Of a stretch of DNA of 40,971 bases, positions 31,831 to 38,526 are shown piece after piece. The notes under the pieces are model-generated. The model did no database searches, was not told where the DNA came from, and saw only the letters and a program-made list of their open reading frames with translations. Numbering within the stretch: the stretch's first letter is position 1; the number at the start of each line of letters is the position of its first letter. A program made the position numbers and the translations under genes. Source of the stretch: Saccharofermentans sp. (GTDB lineage: Bacteria; Bacillota; Clostridia; Saccharofermentanales; Saccharofermentanaceae); assembly GCA_024685385.1 (NCBI GenBank), contig JAIKVV010000049.1, forward strand, positions 1 through 40,971, written 5' to 3'.

Positions 31831-32849
31831 TCCTTGTCCTTCCTCGGAGGAGGAAAACTGTAATAGACCTGACCCGGTTTCGTGCCGCCGCGGAGGATGT
31901 CCATCTCTTCTATAGTGACGAGCTGATAGCCGCGGCCGATAAGTTCCGGCACGATCGTCTTGACGGCTTCCGCCGTTGACTTCATCCTGTCGTGCATGAG
32001 GACGATGGAACCGTCGTTGGTGCTCTTTTTAACTTCCCTTATGGTCTTGTCGGCATTGTCGTGAGACCAGTCTTTCGTGTCCACGGACCAGTTGATCAAA
32101 GGCATGTTGACGGTCGATTTGACCTTCTCGTCGGCAGCGCCTCCCGGCGGCCTTAAGTATTTTGTGCGGACACCGCAAAGTTCATATACGATGTCATCAG
32201 TCAAGGATATCTGTTCGAGGATATCCTTTTTTGATAATTTGGTCAGAGTCTTATGATTCTGTGTGTGATTTGCAGTAAGGAAGCCTTCATCATGCTGACG
32301 GATGATGGCATTCTTATGATCGGGAACATCTTCCCCGTTGATGAAGAATGTTGCCTTCTGATTATATTCGTTGAAGACATCCATTATCTTCTCGGTATAC
32401 TTGGACGGACCGTCGTCAAATGTAAGCGCCACCATGGGCTTATCGCCGTAGACAACTCTTGTTATGAGGCCTTCTTCAGCAACATAGTAGATGTTGTTGT
32501 CCTGAACGACGCGGCCCTTCTCTGCTGCCTTCTTATTCTTTATGAGATACTGCTTTCCATCTGCTTCGGCTATTCCGTCAGTAACGACTTTGCCGTCCTC
32601 GCCGATAAAGACCTTATCGGATCCTTTTGTCTGCCATCCTGCCTTCTTCTCATCCGTTGAAACAAGACCGGAAGGATTTGTTGTTGTGTATGTGATATCC
32701 GTTGTAACAAGAACACTGGAATTGTTGGATGCTGATGTCTCTTTTTTTGCCCGATCGATGCCATGCTTTAACCAAACGGCAGCAACTCCCGTTCCGAGAA
32801 CGAAGATGATTATCAATGCACTGACTACGCTGCCCTTTAGCTTTTTCAT
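31827..32849 (-). CDS. Polysaccharide deacetylase (peptidoglycan-type)
   Basis: 340 aa. An N-terminal TM/signal segment (~6-26, [21 protein letters not shown]) is followed by a Ser/Thr-rich linker and a small beta region with '[26 protein letters not shown]', resembling cell-wall-binding repeats. The NodB domain (~135-320) carries '[10 protein letters not shown]' (catalytic and metal Asp), '[12 protein letters not shown]' (metal His pair) and 'KYLRPPGGA'. It probably deacetylates peptidoglycan N-acetylglucosamine, changing lysozyme sensitivity. It has its own sigma-A-like promoter and runs convergently into rubredoxin with no spacer. Confidence 0.92.
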   Translation of the reverse strand: MKKLKGSVVSALIIIFVLGTGVAAVWLKHGIDRAKKETSASNNSSVLVTTDITYTTTNPSGLVSTDEKKAGWQTKGSDKVFIGEDGKVVTDGIAEADGKQYLIKNKKAAEKGRVVQDNNIYYVAEEGLITRVVYGDKPMVALTFDDGPSKYTEKIMDVFNEYNQKATFFINGEDVPDHKNAIIRQHDEGFLTANHTQNHKTLTKLSKKDILEQISLTDDIVYELCGVRTKYLRPPGGAADEKVKSTVNMPLINWSVDTKDWSHDNADKTIREVKKSTNDGSIVLMHDRMKSTAEAVKTIVPELIGRGYQLVTIEEMDILRGGTKPGQVYYSFPPPRKDKD

Positions 32850-32888
32850 GCCGCACCCTTTTCCTAAGTTGTCGTTGAGGTAATAACT

Positions 32889-32916
32889 ATTCTAAGAGGC
32901 TGGGCGCAAATATCAA
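32889..32916 (-). promoter_or_regulatory. Promoter of polysaccharide deacetylase
   Basis: Minus-strand TTGATA (32911-32916), 16-bp spacer, TAGAAT (32889-32894), about 40 nt before the start codon. Confidence 0.6.
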
Positions 32917-32965
32917 TTTCCAACGTGTTACATTTGATTACAATTGTTTTACCTGAAGGCAAATG

Positions 32966-33637
32966 TCAGTCTTTGATCTTCCTTTTGTTCAGCAGATAGA
33001 AGACGGTTCCCGTTATTGCAAGTCCTACGGCGATGCCTGCAAGGAGCAAGATGAGGAAGGTCAGAGAGTGTCCGTTATCGATATTGGTAAAGCCGTAAGG
33101 ATAGTACTGATCCCACTGATCTTCGGGGATCGCTCCTCCGATGGAATTCCTGTATGAAAGGAAACGACAAATGACCGCCGTCCAGTAGATGACGGGAGCT
33201 GCAAGCGCTGCAAAGATAAAATGGACTTTATATGAATTGCGCTTATCGCAAAGGATGCCGTCACCAATGTAAAGTATGGGAAGAAGGAAATGCTTAAATG
33301 TGCTTCCCGGTGTCCAGAAACCCGCAGTCCAGAGCTTATCGGGAAGAACGAAAGCCGACACAACGAAAGTTGCAAAGATCATTACTTCGGCGCAGAACTT
33401 GAGCAGGCGGAATGCTTTGTTATCCAATATCGCTTCATTCCCTTTTGCCTTGGACATGATGGTCCCGGCATATGTAATGAATGTCATGATCGCGGCAAAC
33501 CAGACCGACCAGTTTGTAAAGTAGAGCATGACCGGTTTAAATCCGAGAAAAGACCAGATTACCGCATTGATCGCGACCGTCGTAAGGATGGAGCGGTAGA
33601 TGAGTCTGCCCGCAGTGTTTTCGTATAAGCATTTCAT
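32966..33637 (-). CDS. Pr6Pr-like integral membrane protein
   Basis: 223 aa from the ATG at 33637 (GGGAGG 10 nt upstream; an earlier TTG overlaps that site). About six TM segments, with motifs 'FTNWSVWFAAIMTFITYAG', 'TPGSTFKHFLLPILYIGDGILCDKRNSYKVHFIFAALAAPVIYW' and 'YYPYGFTNIDN'. This is the pattern of Pr6Pr (FAR-17a/AIG1-related) membrane proteins of unknown function. No catalytic residues can be assigned. It is divergently arranged to glnA. Confidence 0.72.
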   Translation of the reverse strand: MKCLYENTAGRLIYRSILTTVAINAVIWSFLGFKPVMLYFTNWSVWFAAIMTFITYAGTIMSKAKGNEAILDNKAFRLLKFCAEVMIFATFVVSAFVLPDKLWTAGFWTPGSTFKHFLLPILYIGDGILCDKRNSYKVHFIFAALAAPVIYWTAVICRFLSYRNSIGGAIPEDQWDQYYPYGFTNIDNGHSLTFLILLLAGIAVGLAITGTVFYLLNKRKIKD

Positions 33638-33670
33638 ACAATCGATACCTCCCTTTTTCAAACGACTTTA

Positions 33671-33760
33671 ATTATACAACTTGCAAGAAAGGCTTGCGAG
33701 ATGTTTGTTATATCGGAGAAGAATCCTGCCGCCGAAAGAATGCGCCCCTTGGTTTATAAT
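33671..33760. promoter_or_regulatory. Divergent promoter region between Pr6Pr-like gene and glnA
   Basis: Minus-strand TATAAT (33671-33676) faces the Pr6Pr-like gene and plus-strand TATAAT (33755-33760) faces glnA; neither has a good -35. An inverted repeat GCAAG-AAAGG-CTTGC (33683-33697) lies between them and could be an operator. Confidence 0.45.
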
Positions 33761-33811
33761 TTAAAGCATAATATCGGTGGCCCGCTCATGCCATCGGAAA
33801 GGCGGTAAATT

Positions 33812-35242
33812 ATGAGTAGAACCTTGGAGGACGTCCTTGCCATGATCAAGGACAACGGTATCGAGATGATCGATTTCAAACTGACCGACATCGACGGCAG
33901 ATGGAGACATCTTTCCATACCGGCAGACAGACTCTCAGAGAAAACAATGACGGCAGGAATCGGCTTTGACGGATCCAATTACGGATATGCTCCCGTCGAG
34001 AATTCCGACATGGTCTTCGTACCGGTACTGGATTCGGCAGTAATAGACAAATATGCCGAGATCCCCATGCTGTCCATGATCGGTGACGTTAAGGTCATCG
34101 AGATCCCCGAAAACAAACCTTTCGACCAGTATCCGAGAAATGTTGCCAAGCGCGCTCTCGAATACATGAAGGAGACGGGCGTTGCGGACACCATGATCAT
34201 CGGACCCGAATACGAGTTCTATGTTTTCGATGAGATCGGCTACGATGTCACATCCGAAAATCTCTCGGTAAACATCTTCTCAAGGCAGGCTCACTGGGCT
34301 TCCAATTCCGAGGACAACAACTACGGTTATCAGATCATCAAGGGCGCAGGCTACCACGCTTCCCTCCCCATGGACATCTGCAATGACTTAAGATCCCGCA
34401 TGTGCCTCGCGATGGCAGACTGGGGCATCAATGTCAAATACCACCATCCCGAAGTCGGCGGCTGCGGCCAGAATGAGATCGAAGTCGAACTGGGCGAGAT
34501 GTTAAAGCTCGCAGACGACACCATGGCTGCAAAATATGTCATCAAGAACGAATCTGTCCTTGACGGCAGGACTGCAACCCTCATGCCCAAGCCTCTCGCA
34601 GGCGAAGCAGGCAACGGCATGCACGTTCACATGCTCTTAACCAAGAACGGCGAACCCGTTTTCTATAACCCCGACAATTACGGCCAGCTCTCCGACGAGG
34701 CTCTCTGGTTCATAGGCGGACTCCTTACTCATGCAAGGTCTCTTTGCGCTATCACAAATCCTTCGACCAATTCTTACAAGAGACTCGTTCCGGGCTTTGA
34801 AGCACCCGTTACGATCGGCTACGCCATGGCTAACCGTTCCGCAGTCGTCAGGATCCCCGCTTATGCGAAGACCCCCGACACCAAGAGATTTGAGCTCCGT
34901 AACCCTGATGCTACATGCAATCCTTACTATGCATATGCAGCTATCCTGATGGCAGGTCTTGACGGTATCGCAAACAAGATCGATCCTCACGAGAAGGGCT
35001 GGGGTCCTTACGACTTCAACCTCTTCGATCTGTCTGAAGAAGAAAAGGCCAAGATCGAAGGCCTCCCTTCTTCCCTGACCGAAGCGATCGAAGCACTGGA
35101 AGCTGATCACGATTATCTTACCAAGGGCGGCGTCTTCCCCGAAAGGCTCTTAAACCAGCTCATGAAGCGCCTCAAGAAGACAAATGCCGAACTTTCGAAG
35201 ATCCCTCATCCGGCCGAATTCGAGATGTATTACGATCTTTGA
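33812..35242 (+). CDS. glnA: Glutamine synthetase, type I
   Basis: 476 aa, the usual GSI size. The beta-grasp N-domain ends with 'TAGIGFDGSNYGYAPVENSDMVF'. The catalytic domain has 'IIGPEYEFYVFDE' (metal Glu), 'EVGGCGQNEIEVEL', 'GNGMHVHMLL' (His metal ligand), 'ITNPSTNSYKRLVPGFEAPV' and 'RFELRNPDATCNPYYAYAAILMAGLDGI'. It makes glutamine from glutamate, ammonia and ATP. AAGGCGG lies before the ATG. Codon use is strongly C-ending, suggesting high expression. It is monocistronic with a strong terminator; no glnR gene or glutamine riboswitch is seen. Confidence 0.97.
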   Translation: MSRTLEDVLAMIKDNGIEMIDFKLTDIDGRWRHLSIPADRLSEKTMTAGIGFDGSNYGYAPVENSDMVFVPVLDSAVIDKYAEIPMLSMIGDVKVIEIPENKPFDQYPRNVAKRALEYMKETGVADTMIIGPEYEFYVFDEIGYDVTSENLSVNIFSRQAHWASNSEDNNYGYQIIKGAGYHASLPMDICNDLRSRMCLAMADWGINVKYHHPEVGGCGQNEIEVELGEMLKLADDTMAAKYVIKNESVLDGRTATLMPKPLAGEAGNGMHVHMLLTKNGEPVFYNPDNYGQLSDEALWFIGGLLTHARSLCAITNPSTNSYKRLVPGFEAPVTIGYAMANRSAVVRIPAYAKTPDTKRFELRNPDATCNPYYAYAAILMAGLDGIANKIDPHEKGWGPYDFNLFDLSEEEKAKIEGLPSSLTEAIEALEADHDYLTKGGVFPERLLNQLMKRLKKTNAELSKIPHPAEFEMYYDL

Positions 35243-35265
35243 TCCTCATATCAGGCATATAAGAA

Positions 35266-35292
35266 AGGAGCCGCCCGTGCGGCTCCTTTTAT
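35266..35292 (+). terminator. Intrinsic terminator of glnA
   Basis: Perfect 9-bp stem AGGAGCCGC/GCGGCTCCT with loop CCGT, followed by TTTTATT. On the other strand the same hairpin precedes TTTC, so it could also serve the convergent gene. Confidence 0.92.
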
Positions 35293-35319
35293 TGTTTCAA
35301 ACTTCAGATCTTCAAGGGA

Positions 35320-35925
35320 TCATCTTGCCAGTTCCTCCAGGATGTCAACGCATCTTTCGAGACCTATCTTTCCGCTGTTAAGGCAGATGTCGTAATTGGG
35401 AGCAAATCCCCATTCGAGATCCGTAAAGAACTTATGGTTCAAAGCTCTTCTCTTATCCTTATCGGCGATCCTCTTCTCGGGCTTGACATCCGTCTCGCCG
35501 TAGATCTCGACCACCCTCTTCTTGCGGAATTCCATGTCGGCGCAAATAAAGGCATTCAGAACATCGTCATATTCCCTCAGGATATAATCGGCGCTTCTTC
35601 CGACTATTACGCAGGGCTTGCCCGAATCTGCGATCTGTCTTATGAACTTGCTCTGCTCGGTCCAGATATAATCGTTGGCAGACATGCCGTACATCACGCC
35701 CGGCATCATGGAGCCGGTATCAAAACCGTAGGAGAAGATGGTCTTGCCGGGAGATCTCTCTCCCTTTTCGGCAATGAACTGTTCGGAGAACCCCGTCTTT
35801 TCCGCAACGGATTCGATTATCTCTTTGTCGTAATAATCGTAGTCTAATCTCTTGGCAAGTTCCTTGGCGATCGTCCTGCCGCCGGAACCGAACTGTCTCG
35901 AGACCGTTATGATCTTCTTTGCCAT
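35320..35925 (-). CDS. Cytidylate kinase-like protein
   Basis: 201 aa from the ATG at 35925 (AAGGAGG 8 nt upstream). It begins 'KKIITVSRQFGSGGRTIAKELAKRLDYDYYDKEI', a Walker A variant (GSGGRT) typical of the cytidylate kinase-like/AAA_26 family rather than classical CMP kinase. 'VGRSADYIL' and 'CADMEFRKKRVVEIYG' follow the family pattern. The GSGGRT loop lacks the canonical Lys of GxxxxGK[ST], so true CMP kinase activity is uncertain. It ends 27 bp from the glnA terminator. Confidence 0.86.
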   Translation of the reverse strand: MAKKIITVSRQFGSGGRTIAKELAKRLDYDYYDKEIIESVAEKTGFSEQFIAEKGERSPGKTIFSYGFDTGSMMPGVMYGMSANDYIWTEQSKFIRQIADSGKPCVIVGRSADYILREYDDVLNAFICADMEFRKKRVVEIYGETDVKPEKRIADKDKRRALNHKFFTDLEWGFAPNYDICLNSGKIGLERCVDILEELAR

Positions 35926-35964
35926 GTAAGACACCTCCTTCTCTTCTCTTTTACAAAACTATTG

Positions 35965-37113
35965 TTATGTCCAGCTCAGATTGATCCTTACTATCTTTCC
36001 GTCCTTTACGACTATCGGCTGGAGCAAAGCCATACCTGTGGCAAAACCGTTGGATCTTAAAGTATATTCGTCATTGGTAAAGGTACTGCCGATGTAGTAC
36101 GCCGAATCCAAAAAGGGATTGCCCGTCTCACCATGTGTTTTCTTGTATTCTTCGATATCCTCAGCCGAATAGAGCATGGCAAAGCCGTCATAGATCTCCA
36201 CCTCTTCGGATATGGGAAGAAGGGCCGTTCCTAAGTACTTATACTCGGGAATGTCGCTGGCGCCGTAGAGCTGCATGTATTTGCCCTGCATCTCTTCAGG
36301 AAGATAAACATCATCAAGCCAGAACTCTTCTCCCTCGAAAGTAGATTCAAGACCGGACGTGCCCTCATCGACCATGAATGTCTCGCCGGATCCTTCGAAA
36401 GTGACCTTATCGCCGGATTTTAGTTTTTTCGCATCCTCGATCTTGATATAAGATCCTTTCCCGTATGTAAAAAGGAAATATTTACCGTCCTCTGAATAAG
36501 CGATATTATCACCGTAATAATATCCGTCCTTGATGCTCTTCTCTATCGTAAGGTAAGGATCCCTCGTATCGAAAAGTGCAGGCAGGCTCTTAACGGTCTT
36601 ATAACTCAGCATCTTTTCGGGTACAGCGTAGTCCTTCCAAAAGCCGGTATCGTATTCGATCAGCTTGTCTCCGTCCGCGCAGTATGATTTCCTTGTCGAA
36701 TCTGATGCAAGGATCAGAAGGACCCAGAATGGACCGTCAACATCCTTATCGTAGTCAACAAAGAAACCGTATGTCGATCCCGGATAATCCTCCTCGAATC
36801 CGTCAATGAATGACATGAACAGATCATAGAATTTGTTATCCCTGATCTTTCCGCTGTCAGGGAGGCCGTCAGCCTTTGCAGCAAGATCGGAAGAAGACGC
36901 GGAAGTCTCATCTGTATCTTCCGAAGTATCCTCTGCTTCAGAAGTGGTTGTTGTCGTTGCTTCCGTTGTTGTCGTAGTGGTGATCTCTTCGATTGCAGAA
37001 GTTGTCGTCTCTACGGTATCCTGCGTCGGAGTCTCGTGCACGATGTTACATCCTGCAGATGCAAGAAGCGACATTGCAAGCAAGAGTGCAATGGGTTTCG
37101 GAAATCTCTTCAT
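35965..37113 (-). CDS. Lipoprotein with Thr-rich linker, unknown function
   Basis: 382 aa from the ATG at 37113 (GGGGGAG 6 nt upstream; an earlier ATG overlaps that site). The signal peptide ends in 'LLASAGC' (lipobox; Cys 22), followed by a long Thr/Glu/Ser linker (~30-80). The rest (~90-382) is one acidic, aromatic-rich extracytoplasmic region with alternating strands ('YGFFVDYDKDVDGPFWVLLILASDS', 'GKYFLFTYGKGSYIKI', 'DGKIVRINLSWT'). No family is recognised. It lies 31 bp from the kinase-like gene in the same direction. Confidence 0.75.
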   Translation of the reverse strand: MKRFPKPIALLLAMSLLASAGCNIVHETPTQDTVETTTSAIEEITTTTTTEATTTTTSEAEDTSEDTDETSASSSDLAAKADGLPDSGKIRDNKFYDLFMSFIDGFEEDYPGSTYGFFVDYDKDVDGPFWVLLILASDSTRKSYCADGDKLIEYDTGFWKDYAVPEKMLSYKTVKSLPALFDTRDPYLTIEKSIKDGYYYGDNIAYSEDGKYFLFTYGKGSYIKIEDAKKLKSGDKVTFEGSGETFMVDEGTSGLESTFEGEEFWLDDVYLPEEMQGKYMQLYGASDIPEYKYLGTALLPISEEVEIYDGFAMLYSAEDIEEYKKTHGETGNPFLDSAYYIGSTFTNDEYTLRSNGFATGMALLQPIVVKDGKIVRINLSWT

Positions 37114-37176
37114 AATGTTCTCCCCCTCATTATTCATACATAGATTATACTACGGCGGAGAACTCCTTGGTATCTC

Positions 37177-37665
37177 TTACATGTTTTCTATCTTTATGTC
37201 TGAAAGATCGAGCTCGTCTTCCTCATGAAGATCCCGGCTCATTACGGGATTAAGTTCCCTCATGTACCTGTCCCTGTTCCATGATGCAGTGGGATCACCC
37301 CTGCTCCTGTCTTTCTCCATTATGGGTCTTGCCAGCTCAACAGCCCTCTCAAATGCTCTTTTCTGGAAGAAGTTTGCGATGTAGACCCACAAGAGTATGA
37401 GCGCAATAAGTACAAAAGCACATATGATGATCGTGAGAGATAATTGAGGATAGACGAGTGTATAAGATCCCATAAGGTTCTCCGTCTCGATCTCACCCGT
37501 TCCGCGGCCTCCCAGGCACAAGAAGAATCCCATGACACAAGCAAAAAACATGACGGAAATGACCGACCATTTTACGATGCTCTTTGTATTTTGTCCTACT
37601 CTGAAGATCTTAGGGATCTTCTCTTGCTGAACCCTGTAAAAATATTCTACATAATCGTTTTCCAT
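37177..37665 (-). CDS. Two-TM membrane protein, tandem paralogue A
   Basis: 162 aa. A cytoplasmic N-terminus ('EYFYRVQQEKIPKIFRVGQNTKS') precedes TM1 (~30-52), a short 'GGRGTGE' loop, TM2 (~75-97), then a charged tail of ~65 residues ending 'EEDELDLSDIKIENM'. It is homologous to the next gene upstream in layout, in the 'KIP..FR...NT.S' block and in the C-terminal 'EDELDLSDI' motif. No family is recognised. AGGGATC precedes the ATG. Confidence 0.75.
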   Translation of the reverse strand: MENDYVEYFYRVQQEKIPKIFRVGQNTKSIVKWSVISVMFFACVMGFFLCLGGRGTGEIETENLMGSYTLVYPQLSLTIIICAFVLIALILLWVYIANFFQKRAFERAVELARPIMEKDRSRGDPTASWNRDRYMRELNPVMSRDLHEEDELDLSDIKIENM

Positions 37666-37727
37666 GATCCCTCCGAAAAACTAAATAACTGCCGTCAGAA
37701 CCTTTTACCTTCCTTAACGGTACAAAC

Positions 37728-38222
37728 TCAAATGTCCGTCAAAGGAGGGATCGTTATATCCGACAGATCCAATTCATCTTCGTAATCGAAACCCGGCATC
37801 CGCTTATATTCGGTCTTAACATTATCCTCTTCTTCTTCTTGCTGTCTTTGATCTCCGGAAGACTTGTCGCATTCGATCATCACCATGACTTTTGCGTTTG
37901 CGGCATCATCTGCCTGGCGGCGAAGACGGATGGCCGTTTTGTACCACCAAAGCACCAGTAAAATCAGGACTGCTGCAGCGGCGGCCACGATGAATGCCAA
38001 TTGCGGATAATCTATCCGCCAACGTGTACATGACACTCTTATCACCATCTTTCCCATGCTGCTGCCTCCGATGCAGAAAAAGAGACATACTAGCGCGGCA
38101 ACTGCAACTATACCCATTATCAGGAACTTTATGAGACTTTCGGTATTCTCCCTCAATCTGAACAGATAAGGGATCTTCTTTCTCTCTTCCTCATAGACGA
38201 GCGAAATATAATCTTCCAACAT
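37728..38222 (-). CDS. Two-TM membrane protein, tandem paralogue B
   Basis: 164 aa from the ATG at 38222 (GGGGGG 7 nt upstream). It has the same layout as paralogue A: N-terminus 'YISLVYEEERKKIPYLFRLRENTES', TM1 (~33-55), a 'GGSSMGK' loop, TM2 (~75-97), a Gln/Glu-rich tail and a C-terminal 'EDELDLSDI', then 'TIPPLTDI'. The two genes are 62 bp apart and diverged, so the duplication is not recent. The conserved acidic tail is likely a binding motif (inference). A TATAAT (minus, 38264-38269) sits upstream. Confidence 0.75.
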   Translation of the reverse strand: MLEDYISLVYEEERKKIPYLFRLRENTESLIKFLIMGIVAVAALVCLFFCIGGSSMGKMVIRVSCTRWRIDYPQLAFIVAAAAAVLILLVLWWYKTAIRLRRQADDAANAKVMVMIECDKSSGDQRQQEEEEDNVKTEYKRMPGFDYEDELDLSDITIPPLTDI

Positions 38223-38438
38223 AATATTGCCCCCCAATATTATTTCCTTAAACCAATACCGACATTATACTACGATATGTTTTTTATTTGTTCCGCTTCT
38301 TTGCAAAAGCAGTCATCATCACATACATATATGTAATATATACATATCGTAATGTACTCCAAAGCCCCTGATTCATTGGTTTTGTGCATTTTTGATATAA
38401 GAAAATCTCCCCGCAAAAATCCGACTTATTCAACCTGT

Positions 38439-38496
38439 AAAATCGTATATCACGGGATACGATTTTCCTTGAATACGGGCGGGGTTATTTTATAAT
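38439..38496 (+). promoter_or_regulatory. Promoter of flotillin-like gene with inverted repeat
   Basis: TTGAAT (38469-38474), 16-bp spacer, TATAAT (38491-38496). A perfect 10-bp inverted repeat AAAATCGTAT...ATACGATTTT (38439-38466, 8-bp loop) abuts the -35, a typical operator position. Farther upstream ATATGTA-ATATA-TACATAT (38329-38347) is another AT-rich palindrome. I see no gene in 38223-38526. Confidence 0.65.
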
Positions 38497-38526
38497 TATC
38501 TCAGGAGAAGAAAGGAGGGCAAGAAA

